From: Microbacterium paraoxydans
Lineage (GTDB): Bacteria; Actinomycetota; Actinomycetes; Actinomycetales; Microbacteriaceae
Length of the DNA: 64,000 nt
Direction of reading: 5' to 3'
Assembly (NCBI RefSeq): GCF_020524545.1
Contig: NZ_JAIVLG010000001.1
Location: 1-64,000 of the forward strand
This document shows, in pieces, positions 18,417-28,500 of the stretch. The notes below the pieces were generated by a model, which did not search any database, was not told the origin of the DNA, and saw nothing but the letters and a program-made list of their open reading frames with translations. How positions within the stretch are numbered: position 1 is the stretch's first letter; each line of letters begins with the position of its first letter. The position numbers and the translations under genes were made by a program.

Positions 18417-19391
18417 ATGAAGACGGTCGCCTGCGTCATCCAGGACGGGTTCGCCCCCTTCGAGTTCGGCGTTGCGTGCGAGGCGTTCGGCCTCGATCGC
18501 GCCGACGACGGAGTTCCGAACTTCGACTTCCGCATCGTCGCCCCCCGCACGGGCGTCGTGGCGTCGAAGATCGGCTTCTCGGTCAACGTCGAGCACGACC
18601 TGACGTTCGCCCATGAGGCGGATCTGGTGGTGTTCTGCCCGCTTCCGCGGGAGCGCTGGGGTGACGTCGACCCGTTGCTGCTCGACCTCGCCAGGCGGGC
18701 CGTCGCGCGCGGCGCCTGGGTGATGAGCGTCTGCAGCGGATCCTTCATCCTCGCGGCAGCCGGGGTGCTCGACGGCCGCCGAGCGACCACGCACTGGAAG
18801 TACGCCGACGTCATGGCCGCCATGTATCCGCAGATCGACATCGATCCCGACGTGCTGTTCGTGCAGGACGGGAAGGTCATCACCAGTGCGGGCACGGCTG
18901 CGGGTATCGACGCCTGTCTGCATCTGCTCCGACAGGAAGTGGGCGCCGAGCTCACCAACCGCATCGCGCGGCGCATGGTCGTTCCGCCGCAGCGTGACGG
19001 CGGGCAGGCGCAGTTCATCGACCGACCGATCCCGCAGGTCCCCACCGACTCGCTCGCCGCGGTCGCGGACTGGGCGGTCGAGCACCTGCGGGACGATCTC
19101 GGTGTCGACCAGCTCGCCGCCAGGGCGCTGATGTCATCGCGTACCTTCGCTCGGCGGTTCAAGGCCGAGTACGGAGCCACCCCCGCGGCCTGGCTGGCCC
19201 GCCAGCGGATCATCCATGCGCAGCGGATGCTGGAGCGCACCGGCCTTCCGCTCGAGCACATCGCGGATGAATGCGGCTTCGGGTCGGCGGCGGTGCTGCG
19301 GCAGAACTTCGCCCGCGTCCTCGGCCTCACCCCCACCGCCTACCGCGCGCGATTCTCCTGCGTCGACGAACCAAGGGTCCCCGCCGCCTGA
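18417..19391 (+). CDS. GlxA-family transcriptional regulator (DJ-1/PfpI plus AraC HTH)
   Basis: A 324-residue protein: N-terminal DJ-1/PfpI-like domain (about 1-190) with the nucleophile-elbow SVCSGSFILAAAGVLDGRRA, then a C-terminal AraC-type double helix-turn-helix (DQLAARALMSSRTFARRFKAEYG; LEHIADECGFGSAAVLRQNFARVLG). ATG 18417 has CAGGAG 7 nt upstream. Family members sense amino-acid-like ligands and activate catabolic genes. The target here is not evident; it may control itself or the divergent small membrane protein. Confidence 0.9.
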   Translation: MKTVACVIQDGFAPFEFGVACEAFGLDRADDGVPNFDFRIVAPRTGVVASKIGFSVNVEHDLTFAHEADLVVFCPLPRERWGDVDPLLLDLARRAVARGAWVMSVCSGSFILAAAGVLDGRRATTHWKYADVMAAMYPQIDIDPDVLFVQDGKVITSAGTAAGIDACLHLLRQEVGAELTNRIARRMVVPPQRDGGQAQFIDRPIPQVPTDSLAAVADWAVEHLRDDLGVDQLAARALMSSRTFARRFKAEYGATPAAWLARQRIIHAQRMLERTGLPLEHIADECGFGSAAVLRQNFARVLGLTPTAYRARFSCVDEPRVPAA

Positions 19392-19488
19392 CCCCTGCTG
19401 TGGCCGCGTCGCGGGATCGAAAAGGGATCGCGGAGAAGGGAATCAGGCGCGTTTTTGATCCCGCAAGAGGCGGAGTCCGCGCGCGGGG

Positions 19489-20190
19489 CTACTCGGCCCA
19501 GTGTGCGGGGGAGGGAAGGGTCACGTCGCGGACCTCGACGCTCTCGGGTGTCACGGAGGCGATGCAGTACAGCAGGGACTGGGTGGGATAGCCGTGCGGA
19601 CGGTTGTCGCGGATGATGGCCCGGTCGTCTTCCGGGGGGAGTTCAGCGGAGGAGGCGAGGAGCGCGGTCCACTCGGCCGTCCAGTCGGCGCTGTCGGCAG
19701 TCGGGCCCAAGGCGCGGAACTCCGGCAGCCACGCCTCGATCCGCGGGGTCGTCGCATCGTCGAGGTCGTCGTGCGCGATCATGTGCGTGCCGGGTTCGAT
19801 GGGTGTCTCGCGCAGTTCGACACCGTCCCACGACAGCACGCGCGCGCCTTCGGGACCCACCTCGAGCAGGTTGAAGCCGTGCATGGACAGCGGGGCGACG
19901 GGGGAGCGCCCTCGCACCGACTCCAGCGCCAGGGAGCCGCGGGAGACGGCCTGGGCATCGGGGAGGCCGCTCACGTCCGCACGGTTCAGCAGCACGGCGA
20001 GTCGGCGTTCGGAGGGATTCGCCGCGAGCCACGCGCCACCGGCTCGACGGTCGCGGATGCCGATCACGCCCGGGTGGTCCTCAGGCCACCAGGCCCCGAG
20101 GGAGTCCCAGGCCCGCAGCGGATCTTCGTCGCGGACCGCGAGAAGTCGTGCGGATCCGGCCCGCTCGACGTCGATGACAACCGTGCACAC
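19489..20190 (-). CDS. NRDE (TANGO2-like) family protein
   Basis: A 233-residue protein. GTG 20190 is chosen because it places Cys at position 2 (MCTVVIDV), matching the N-terminal-nucleophile-like start of the NRDE family; LLAVRDED is the family-naming block and GAWLAAN follows. The open frame continues upstream to 20328 but loses the N-terminal Cys and overlaps coaBC. TANGO2 relatives are implicated in lipid or heme handling; the bacterial role is not established. Confidence 0.75.
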   Translation of the reverse strand: MCTVVIDVERAGSARLLAVRDEDPLRAWDSLGAWWPEDHPGVIGIRDRRAGGAWLAANPSERRLAVLLNRADVSGLPDAQAVSRGSLALESVRGRSPVAPLSMHGFNLLEVGPEGARVLSWDGVELRETPIEPGTHMIAHDDLDDATTPRIEAWLPEFRALGPTADSADWTAEWTALLASSAELPPEDDRAIIRDNRPHGYPTQSLLYCIASVTPESVEVRDVTLPSPAHWAE

Positions 20191-20257
20191 GAGACCAAGT
20201 CTAGGTCGAGGGTGAGGTGTCGGCCCATGGCGGTGGATGCTGGGGCAGAATCGAGAC

Positions 20258-21457
20258 GTGAACATCGTGGTCGGAGTCACGGGCGGCATCGCCGCGTACA
20301 AGACGGTGCATCTGGTGCGCCTGCTCACGAAGGGCGGTCACGACGTGACCGTGGTGCCAACGGAAGACGCCTTGCGCTTCGTGGGGCTGCCGACCTGGGA
20401 GGCGATCAGTCGTCATGCGGTCACCACGAGCGTGCACGACGACGTCGCGAAAGTGCGGCACGTGGCCCTGGGACAGAATGCCGAGTTGGTGATCGTCGCG
20501 CCGGCCACGGCGAACTCGATCGCCAAGCTGGCAGCCGGACTCGCCGACGACCTTCTCGGTACGACCCTGCTCGCCAGCGAGGCCGCGGTGCTGATCGCCC
20601 CGGCGATGCACGCGGAGATGTGGCGGAACCGGGCGACGCAGGCGAACATCGCGACGCTGCGGGAGCGTGGCGTGCACATCGTCGGCCCCGCGGACGGGGA
20701 GCTCGCCGGCGGCGACAGCGGTCCCGGTCGGATGTCGGAACCCGAGGAGATCTTCGCCGCCGCGCAGGCGCTGATGATTCCCGGGGACCTCAGCGGTGTG
20801 CGTGTGGTGGTCTCGGCGGGCGGTACCCGTGAGCCGATCGACCCGGTGCGCTTCCTCGGCAACCGCTCCAGCGGCAGACAGGGCGCTGCCCTCGCTGCGG
20901 AGGCGGCCGCTCGAGGTGCCGAGGTGACACTGGTGTCGGCCAACATCTCGGGCGAGGTGCTCGCCGAGGTGCGGCACCCGTCGATCCGTATCGTGCCGGT
21001 CGGGACGGCGGCGGAGCTCTCCGAGGCGATGAAGCGGGAGTCCGCTCCCGCCGATGTTCTCGTGATGGCTGCCGCCGTGGCGGACTACCGACCGGCCGCG
21101 GTGTCGGAGCGCAAGCTCACCAAGGAGGGTGGGGGGATCCCGGCCATCGAGCTGGTGGAGAACGAGGACATCGTCGCGGCTCTCGCATCGAGCCGGCGGC
21201 CCGGTCAGCTCGTCGTCGGGTTCGCCGCGGAGACGCCGGAGAACGCGTCGGAACTCCTTGCACGCGCTCGCCGCAAGCAGCAGCGCAAGGGCGTGGATCT
21301 GCTCATCGTGAACGAGGTGGGCTGGGAGAGGGGATTCGAGGGTCCCGACAACGCCGTCCACATTCTCGGGCCGAACGGCCACGATGCCGGCAGCGCATCC
21401 GGTTCGAAGCGCGCGGTCGCGACCGCGATCTGGGATGCGATCGCACGCGAACGCTGA
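20258..21457 (+). CDS. coaBC: Bifunctional phosphopantothenoylcysteine decarboxylase/phosphopantothenate-cysteine ligase
   Basis: A 399-residue CoaBC, carrying out two consecutive steps of coenzyme A synthesis. The N-terminal flavoprotein CoaC half has VGVTGGIAAYK and PAMHAEMW; the substrate clamp reads GELAGGDSGPGRM, where enterobacterial CoaC has a Cys in LACG. The C-terminal CoaB half has SAGGTREPIDPVRFLGNRSSG and the Lys-containing KLTKEGG loop. GTG 20258 is preferred over ATG 20237, since the family begins right at the flavoprotein strand. Confidence 0.93.
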   Translation: MNIVVGVTGGIAAYKTVHLVRLLTKGGHDVTVVPTEDALRFVGLPTWEAISRHAVTTSVHDDVAKVRHVALGQNAELVIVAPATANSIAKLAAGLADDLLGTTLLASEAAVLIAPAMHAEMWRNRATQANIATLRERGVHIVGPADGELAGGDSGPGRMSEPEEIFAAAQALMIPGDLSGVRVVVSAGGTREPIDPVRFLGNRSSGRQGAALAAEAAARGAEVTLVSANISGEVLAEVRHPSIRIVPVGTAAELSEAMKRESAPADVLVMAAAVADYRPAAVSERKLTKEGGGIPAIELVENEDIVAALASSRRPGQLVVGFAAETPENASELLARARRKQQRKGVDLLIVNEVGWERGFEGPDNAVHILGPNGHDAGSASGSKRAVATAIWDAIARER

Positions 21458-21469
21458 AGGAATGCTAAA

Positions 21470-21490
21470 CTTGAGTCAACGCCACTCAAC
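21470..21490. promoter_or_regulatory. HAIR element (HspR binding site) before clpB
   Basis: CTTGAGT-N7-ACTCAAC matches the HspR-associated inverted repeat CTTGAGT-N7-ACTCAAG at all but the last base. It lies 66 bp before the ClpB start, in the expected promoter region. HspR represses clpB and dnaK operons in actinobacteria and releases on heat or misfolded-protein stress; hspR itself is not in this window. Confidence 0.85.
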
Positions 21491-21555
21491 TTTGATCCCC
21501 GCTTCCGAACCGGGAAGTGGGAGACGACCAGAAGGAGCATCTCCAGGAGGAGCGC

Positions 21556-23766
21556 ATGACCACCCCGCAGACCGGTAGCCAGAACCAGGAACAGCAATCC
21601 GCCCTCGAGCAGTTCGGCATCAACCTCACCGACCGCGCCCGCCAGGGCAAGCTCGACCCCGTGATCGGACGCGACAGCGAGATCCGTCGAGTCAGCCAGG
21701 TCCTCACCCGCCGCACGAAGAACAACCCCGTGCTCATCGGTGAACCAGGCGTCGGCAAGACAGCGGTCGTGGAAGGCCTCGCCCAGCGCATCGTCGCCGG
21801 CGACGTCGCCGAGTCCCTCAAGGACAAGGAGCTGGTCACCCTCGACATCTCCGCCCTGGTGGCCGGTGCCATGTACCGCGGGCAGTTCGAGGAGCGGCTG
21901 AAGCAGGTGCTCAAGGAGATCACCGAGTCCGACGGGCAGGTCATCACGTTCATCGACGAGCTGCACGTGCTGATGGGCGCAGGCGGGGGCGAAGGGTCCG
22001 TCGCCGCCTCCAACATGCTCAAGCCGATGCTGGCTCGTGGCGAGCTGCGGCTCATCGGCGCCACCACGCTCAACGAGTACCGCGAGTTCATCGAAAAGGA
22101 CGCTGCCCTGGAGCGTCGCTTCCAGCAGGTCTATGTCGGCGAGCCCACGGTCGAGGACACCATCGCGATCCTCCGCGGCCTCAAGGGGCGCTATGAAGCG
22201 CACCACGGGGTCACGATCTCCGACAGCGCCCTCGTGGCGGCCGCGGCACTGTCGAACCGGTACCTGCCGGCCCGACAGCTCCCCGACAAGGCGATCGACC
22301 TGATCGACGAGTCGATGTCCCGGCTCAAGATGGAGATCGACTCCTCGCCCGTGGAGATCGACCAGCTCAAGCGCCAGGTCGACCGGATGAAGCTCGAAGA
22401 ACTCGCGCTCAAACGGGAGAAGGATGCCGCCTCCAAGGAGCGCCTCGGCGTCCTTCGCGAGCACCTCGTCGAGATGGAGAAGGAACTCGCCGGCCTGGAG
22501 TCCCGATGGGCACGAGAGCGGCAGGGCCTGAACCGGGTCGGTGAGTTGAAGAAGCAGCTCGACGACGCGATCACCCAGCGCGATCTCGCGATGCGCAACG
22601 CGGACTACACCAAGGCCTCGAAGCTCGAGTACGAGACCATCAAGCGCCTCGAGCGCGATATCGCCGAGGCGGAACAGGCCGAAGCCGCGACGCCCGCCGA
22701 ACCGCGCATGGTCAACGAGCAGGTCACCGAAGAGGACATCGCCGCCGTGATCGCCGCATGGACCGGGATCCCGGTCGGCCGACTGCTGCAGGGCGAAAGC
22801 GAGAAGCTGCTGCACCTGGAGAACGAGCTCGGCAAGCGACTGATCGGACAGAAGGACGCCGTCAAGGCCGTGTCCGACGCCGTGCGCCGCTCCCGTGCCG
22901 GGATCAGCGACCCCGGTCGCCCGACCGGCTCGTTCCTGTTCCTCGGCCCCACGGGTGTCGGAAAGACGGAGCTGGCCAAGGCGCTCGCGGAGTTCCTGTT
23001 CGACGACGAGCATGCCATGGTGCGCATCGACATGTCGGAATACGGCGAGAAGCACTCGGTCTCCCGGCTCGTCGGTGCCCCTCCGGGGTACGTCGGCTAC
23101 GAGCAGGGCGGGCAGCTGACCGAGGCCGTGCGTCGTCGCCCGTACAGCGTGATTCTGCTCGACGAGGTCGAGAAGGCGCACCCCGAGGTGTTCGACGTGC
23201 TGCTGCAGGTGCTCGACGACGGACGTCTGACCGACGGTCAGGGGCGCACGGTCGACTTCTCGAACGTGATCCTGATCCTCACGTCGAACCTGGGATCGCC
23301 GATCCTGATCGACCCGGTGCTCGGACCGGATGAGAAGCGCGATCAGGTCATGGCGCTCGTGCGGCAGGCGTTCCGACCGGAGTTCTTGAACCGCCTCGAC
23401 GACATCGTGATGTTCTCGGCGCTGAGCGAAGACGATCTCGCGCAGATCGTGGAGCTCTCCGTCGACCAGCTGCACGACCGGCTGCACGACCGTCGGCTCA
23501 CGCTCGCGGTCACCCCCGATGCGCGTGCGTGGCTCGCCGAGCGCGGCTACGACCCGATGTTCGGGGCGAGGCCGCTGCGTCGCCTCATCCAGAGCGAGGT
23601 GCAGAACAAGCTGGCGACCGCGCTGCTCTCGGGCGGCGTGCACGACGGCGACACGGTGCGAGTCGATGTGGCCGCGGATGGGTCCGGCCTCGTGCTCACC
23701 GCGACGACACCCGAGTCGGAGCCCGAGGACGATGAGGTGGTCGAGGCGGAGCTGCTCGACGACTGA
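21556..23766 (+). CDS. clpB: ClpB-type AAA+ disaggregase lacking the N-terminal domain
   Basis: A 736-residue Hsp100: two AAA+ modules with Walker A GEPGVGKT (62-69) and GPTGVGKT (464-471), separated by a coiled-coil M domain (about 280-385) typical of ClpB rather than ClpA/ClpC. It starts about 150 residues later than full ClpB; a Gln/Ser-rich leader ([13 protein letters not shown]) replaces the N domain. ATG 21556 has GGAGG 5 nt upstream, and no N domain is encoded upstream. It should solubilise aggregates with DnaK. The HAIR site predicts heat-shock control by HspR. Confidence 0.93.
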   Translation: MTTPQTGSQNQEQQSALEQFGINLTDRARQGKLDPVIGRDSEIRRVSQVLTRRTKNNPVLIGEPGVGKTAVVEGLAQRIVAGDVAESLKDKELVTLDISALVAGAMYRGQFEERLKQVLKEITESDGQVITFIDELHVLMGAGGGEGSVAASNMLKPMLARGELRLIGATTLNEYREFIEKDAALERRFQQVYVGEPTVEDTIAILRGLKGRYEAHHGVTISDSALVAAAALSNRYLPARQLPDKAIDLIDESMSRLKMEIDSSPVEIDQLKRQVDRMKLEELALKREKDAASKERLGVLREHLVEMEKELAGLESRWARERQGLNRVGELKKQLDDAITQRDLAMRNADYTKASKLEYETIKRLERDIAEAEQAEAATPAEPRMVNEQVTEEDIAAVIAAWTGIPVGRLLQGESEKLLHLENELGKRLIGQKDAVKAVSDAVRRSRAGISDPGRPTGSFLFLGPTGVGKTELAKALAEFLFDDEHAMVRIDMSEYGEKHSVSRLVGAPPGYVGYEQGGQLTEAVRRRPYSVILLDEVEKAHPEVFDVLLQVLDDGRLTDGQGRTVDFSNVILILTSNLGSPILIDPVLGPDEKRDQVMALVRQAFRPEFLNRLDDIVMFSALSEDDLAQIVELSVDQLHDRLHDRRLTLAVTPDARAWLAERGYDPMFGARPLRRLIQSEVQNKLATALLSGGVHDGDTVRVDVAADGSGLVLTATTPESEPEDDEVVEAELLDD

Positions 23767-23789
23767 GGCCCCGAGGGTCGCCGGTGCCT

Positions 23790-23856
23790 GAAGGAGAACT
23801 CACGCTACGAAGGAGGAGATGGCTCAAGGCCTCCTTCAAAGCGTGAGTTCTCCTTC
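23790..23856. terminator. Two-tier hairpin between convergent clpB and nitroreductase genes
   Basis: Outer arms of 17 bp match perfectly (GAAGGAGAACTCACGCT at 23790-23806 with its complement at 23840-23856). Nested inside are 8-bp arms GAAGGAGG (23809-23816) and CCTCCTTC (23830-23837). Position between converging stops suggests a bidirectional terminator, although no clear T-run follows on either side. Confidence 0.7.
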
Positions 23857-23868
23857 TGCGCGACGTCG

Positions 23869-24456
23869 TCAGGCGCTGAGGATGACCGTCTCGGCGATGG
23901 GGCGACGCACGCGCGGGGCGACTTCGCGCTCCTGCAACACCTCGGGGAGTGCGGTCACGTCGCCGAACTCGCCGACCGCGAAGACCGTGACCGGGACGAA
24001 GCGTGGCTCGAGGTCGGCGAACTCGCGCACGACCTCGGGGTCGAAGCCGCTCATCTGGTGCACGAGCAGGCCGTCGTGGTGGGCTTGCACGGAGAAGTGC
24101 GCCACGGCCTGGCCGAGGTCGTAGAGGGCGTGCGTGATGGGGGTGCCGTCGGCGGTGGCGGTCTCAGCGACGGCGACGACGAGCACAGCGGCGTTGCCCG
24201 CCCAGGCCTGGTTGAAGCCCATCAGCGCGTCCACCACCTGGGCGTGCAGGGCGGTGCCGCGACGGGCGACGATGAAGCGCCAAGGCTGAGTGTTGTTGGC
24301 GGACGGGCTCCAGCGGGCCGCTTCGAGCGCGGTGGCGAGCTTCGCCTCGTCGATCGTGTTCTGCGCGTCGAAAGCGCGGGGGCTCCAGCGGCCGGCGAGG
24401 ACGTCGAGAACGGGGTGCTCGGTCGGTGCGGTGCGGTCGATGACAGGGGTGCTCAC
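23869..24456 (-). CDS. Nitroreductase-family oxidoreductase
   Basis: A 195-residue FMN-dependent nitroreductase-fold protein: GRWSPRAFD, then AARWSPSANNTQPWRFIV (FMN-phosphate and substrate loop), and MSGFDPEVVREF with the C-terminal PVTVFAVGEFG strand. GTG 24456 has AAAGG about 7 nt upstream and starts the domain properly. It reduces nitro, quinone or flavin-like acceptors with NAD(P)H; natural substrate unknown. Its promoter region holds an ATGCATG-N2-CATGCAT palindrome. Confidence 0.88.
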   Translation of the reverse strand: MSTPVIDRTAPTEHPVLDVLAGRWSPRAFDAQNTIDEAKLATALEAARWSPSANNTQPWRFIVARRGTALHAQVVDALMGFNQAWAGNAAVLVVAVAETATADGTPITHALYDLGQAVAHFSVQAHHDGLLVHQMSGFDPEVVREFADLEPRFVPVTVFAVGEFGDVTALPEVLQEREVAPRVRRPIAETVILSA

Positions 24457-24517
24457 AGAAGTGCCTTTCGGATGGAGGGGATCGGACTCCATCGTCCGGG
24501 TACACGGAACCGAACAG

Positions 24518-24533
24518 ATGCATGTGCATGCAT
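24518..24533. promoter_or_regulatory. Palindrome upstream of the nitroreductase gene
   Basis: ATGCATG-TG-CATGCAT has perfect 7-bp arms in the 86-bp gap between the LysR gene stop and the nitroreductase start, 62 bp upstream of that start. It stands out in this GC-rich DNA. Probable operator for a redox or electrophile-responsive regulator encoded elsewhere. Confidence 0.5.
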
Positions 24534-24542
24534 ATTCCCGAC

Positions 24543-25451
24543 TCAGTCCGGGAGGTTGTGCGTGGCCGCATCGGTCAGCGCGTTGCGGACCGCGCGGATC
24601 GACGGGGCATCCGCCGACACGCGTCGCGCGGAGGAGAAGATCTCGCGCCGCGGGTCGTGGGGAAGCGGGGCGAGGTCGACCGTCGGGGTGTCGCCCGCCC
24701 ACACCAGATCCGGCAGCAGACCGACGGCGAGTCCTGCGTGGATCAGTCGCACATGCGCCGTGAGATCGGCGATCTCGTAGCGCACGTCCGGCTCGAACCC
24801 GGCGGTGCGGCACAGCTGTTCCGCCCAGGCTCGCGAGGCGGTGCCGGCGGGTTCGAGAACCCAGGGCTCCGCGCGGGTCGACCACAGGGCGGCGAACGCG
24901 TCCGCCGGTGGCGGGGCCCCGGGACGCCGGGCCAGCGCGATCGCATCGTGGGCGAGCTCCACTCTGTCGAGATCCGCGTGGATCGGTCGGGTGCGTCCGG
25001 GGTACTGCTCGGCGAGGATCAGGTCGAAGTCTCGGCTGGACACCCCGACCAGGCCGGTCTCCGGGTCGCACTCGGTGACCTCGACGCGCAACGCGGGATG
25101 CCGGTCCTTCAGGGCCCGAAGGGCACGGGGGAGAAGGGAGTGCGCCGTCGACTGGAACACCGCGATGCGCACGGTGCCGGTCACTTCGGTGAGCGATTCG
25201 GCGACCGCGACCTCGGCGTGTTCGAGTTGATCGAGGATGCCGATGGCCTCGGCGACGAGGACGTTCCCCTGCGGAGTGAACTGCACTCCGCGCCCCACCC
25301 GGCGCAGCAGCGGTACTCCCACATCGCGCTCCAGGGCGCTCAACTGCTGCGACACCGAGGCCTTGCTGTAGGAGAGCGCATCGGCGACCGCGGAGAGTGT
25401 TCCGCGCCGCGACAGCTCCACCAGCATCCGCAGCCGAGTGACGTCCAGCAC
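24543..25451 (-). CDS. LysR-family transcriptional regulator
   Basis: A 302-residue LysR protein: N-terminal HTH (RLRMLVELSRRGTLSAVADALSYSKASVSQQLSALERDVGVPLLRR) and a periplasmic-binding-type effector domain (GTVRIAVFQSTAHSLLPRALRAL). It diverges from putA with a ~135-bp gap, the usual arrangement for a LysR activator or repressor of its neighbour; control of proline use is inferred from that alone. Confidence 0.88.
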   Translation of the reverse strand: MLDVTRLRMLVELSRRGTLSAVADALSYSKASVSQQLSALERDVGVPLLRRVGRGVQFTPQGNVLVAEAIGILDQLEHAEVAVAESLTEVTGTVRIAVFQSTAHSLLPRALRALKDRHPALRVEVTECDPETGLVGVSSRDFDLILAEQYPGRTRPIHADLDRVELAHDAIALARRPGAPPPADAFAALWSTRAEPWVLEPAGTASRAWAEQLCRTAGFEPDVRYEIADLTAHVRLIHAGLAVGLLPDLVWAGDTPTVDLAPLPHDPRREIFSSARRVSADAPSIRAVRNALTDAATHNLPD

Positions 25452-25585
25452 GCCCGTTCCATTCGTTCAGTCAGAGTGAACAGAATCCACTCGAATCGGT
25501 TGATAGACGGAGCCTACCGAGTGGCAGGACAATGATCCAGCCGCACACGAAACCCCGGTGTGCGCTCTCCTGGAAGGTCCCACCG

Positions 25586-28500
25586 ATGCCTGTCGCCGCC
25601 GACACCACCACCCCCCGCACCGAAGAGGTCGCCGCGCTCGTCCAGCGCTGGCTCGCCGAGAGCGAGACGCACCCGGTCGAGCCCGCAGCCCAGCGCCTCT
25701 CCGAAGTGCTGAAGGACCCGAACGGGCTCGCGTTCACGGTCGGCTTCGTCGACGGCGTGATGCGCCCCGAAGATCTGCGCGTCGCCGGGCGCACGCTCGC
25801 CGAGCTGAGCGACATCACCCCGGGTCTGCTGCCCGGGTACCTGCGCGCCGCGATCAAGACGGGCGGCTTCTGGGCACCGAAGCTGCCCGGCGTCGTCGTG
25901 CCGATCTCCCGCCGCGTGCTGCGTGCCATGGTCGGGCACCTGGTGCTCGACGCGACCCCCGCCAAGCTGGGCCCCGCGATTGCGAAGCTCCGCAAGAGCG
26001 GCAACCGCCTCAACCTGAACCTCCTCGGCGAAGCCGTGCTGGGCGAGCGCGAAGCAGGACACCGTCTGCGCGGCACCCGTGACTTCCTCGCCCGCGACGA
26101 CGTCGACTACGTCTCGATCAAGGTCTCGAGCGTCGTCAGTCAGCTCTCGATGTGGTCGTTCGACGAGGCCGTCGCGGATGTCGTCGAGAAGCTGATCCCG
26201 CTCTACGAGCTCGCCGCCCGGGCCGAAGCCCAGGGCAAGGCGAAGTTCATCAACCTCGACATGGAGGAGTACCGCGACCTCGATCTCACGATCGCGGCCT
26301 TCACGAGCATCCTCGACCAGCCGGGGCTGGAGAACCTCGAAGCCGGCATCGTGCTGCAGGCGTACCTGCCCGATGCGCTCGGTGCCATGCAGCAGCTGCA
26401 GGAGTGGGCCGCTGCGCGCCGCGCGAAGGGCGGAGCTCCGATCAAGGTGCGCGTCGTCAAGGGCGCGAACCTCGCGATGGAAGAGGTCGACGCCGCGATC
26501 CACGGCTGGCCGCTCGCCACCTACGGCACCAAGCAGGACTCCGACACCAACTACAAGCGGGTGCTCGACTGGGCGATGACCCCGGAGCGCCTTGACGCCG
26601 TGCGCATCGGCATCGCGGGGCACAACCTGTTCGACATCGCGTACACCTGGCTGCTCGCGCAGGCACGCGGTGTGGCCGATCCCACGGGAGCGGACCCTCT
26701 GGTCGAGTACGAGATGCTGCTCGGCATGGCGACGGGGCAGGCCGAGGCCGTGCGCAAGGACGTCGGGCGCCTGCTGCTCTACACACCGGTCGTGAACCCG
26801 GCCGAGTTCGACGTCGCGATCGCGTACCTGGTGCGTCGTCTGGAGGAGAACGCCAGCTCCGAGAACTTCATGTCGGCCGTGTTCGAGCTGGCCTCGAACC
26901 CGTCGCTGCTGACCAGGGAGAGGGAGCGCTTCGAGCGCTCGCTGGCCGCGCTCGCGGCCGACGAGGACGGATTCATCCCCGGTCCCCACCGCGTGCAGGA
27001 CCGCGCCGCGGAGGCCGCCACCGGAACGACCGACGGCTTCGGGAACCAGGCCGACACCGATCCCGCGATCGCGGCCAACCGTGCGTGGGGACGGGCGATC
27101 CTCGGCCGCTCGGTCGGATCGACGCTGGGGCTGGACACGATCGCGATCGCCAAGGTCGAGACGGAAGCCGAACTGGACGGCATCTTCAGCGCCGCGACCA
27201 CCGCGGCCGCGAAGTGGGCGGCTCTCCCCGCGGCCGAGCGCGCCGCCGTGCTGCACCGCGCCGGGGACGAACTCGCGGCTCGTCGCGGACAGCTCCTGGA
27301 GATCATGGCCCACGAGGCGGGCAAGACCATCGCGGAAGGCGACCCCGAGGTGAGCGAGGCCATCGACTTCGCGCACTACTACGCCGAGCGCGCGAAGGAC
27401 CTCGAGACCGTGTCGGGTGCCGAGTTCGTGCCGTCGAAGGTCACCGTGGTCACGCCGCCGTGGAACTTCCCGGTCGCGATCCCCGCCGGCGGTGTGCTCG
27501 CGGCGCTGGCCTCGGGCTCGGCCGTCATCATCAAGCCCGCGAAGCTGACGCAGCGCTGCGGTGCCGTGATGGTCGAGGCGCTGTGGGCCGCCGGTGTGCC
27601 GCGTGATCTGCTCGCGCTCGTCGACCTGGCGTCCCGCGACCTCGGCACCCGCCTGGTCGCGGGACCCGCGGTGGATCGGGTGATCCTCACCGGGGCGTAC
27701 GAGACGGCGCAGCTGTTCCGCTCCTTCCGCTCCGACCTTCCCCTCCTCGCCGAGACGAGCGGCAAGAACGCGATCATCGTCACGCCGTCGGCCGACCTCG
27801 ACCTGGCCGCCGCCGACGTCGCCCGCAGCGCGTTCGGGCACGCCGGGCAGAAGTGCTCCGCGGCGTCTCTGGCGATCCTCGTGGGATCCGTCGCCGACTC
27901 GAAGAGGTTCGAGCGTCAGCTCGTCGACGCGGTCACCTCGATGCGCGTAGGTCTGCCCGACGACCCGGCCACCCAGATGGGCCCGATCATCGAGCCCGCC
28001 GACGGCAAGCTGCTCAGGGCGCTCACGACGCTGGAGAAGGGTGAGCGCTGGCTCGTCGAGCCGCGAAAGCTCGACGACGAGGGAAGGCAATGGACGCCCG
28101 GTGTGAAGACCGGTGTGCGTGAGGGGTCGTACTTCCACCTGACCGAGTTCTTCGGCCCGGTGCTCGGCGTCATGCACGCCAAGGACATGGATGAGGCCCT
28201 ACGGCTGCAGAACGCGGTCGACTACGGCCTCACCGCCGGCATCCACTCCCTCGACTCCGGTGAGGTCGCCACCTGGCTCGACGGCGTCGAGGCGGGCAAC
28301 CTCTACGTGAACCGCGGCATCACCGGGGCGATCGTGCAGCGCCAGCCGTTCGGCGGCTGGAAGCGCTCGGCCGTGGGTGCGGGCGCGAAGGCCGGCGGAC
28401 CGAACTACCTCTTCGGTCTCGGCGAGTGGGCCCCGGCGGAGCTTCCCGCGGTCGTCCCGGGTGCCGCCGTGGCGCCCGCCGTCAGCGCCCTGCTGGATGC

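Noticed and set aside
19411..19464. GCGGGATC ... GATCCCGC inverted repeat between the GlxA-type and NRDE genes
   Set aside because: Only 8-bp arms around a 38-nt loop; too weak to call a terminator although the position between converging genes would suit one.
21205..23643. 812-codon minus-strand frame across clpB
   Set aside because: Shadow of clpB; leucine/valine/glutamate-rich repeats arise from the reverse of common codons.
25514..28177. 887-codon minus-strand frame across putA
   Set aside because: Shadow of putA and no recognisable domain.
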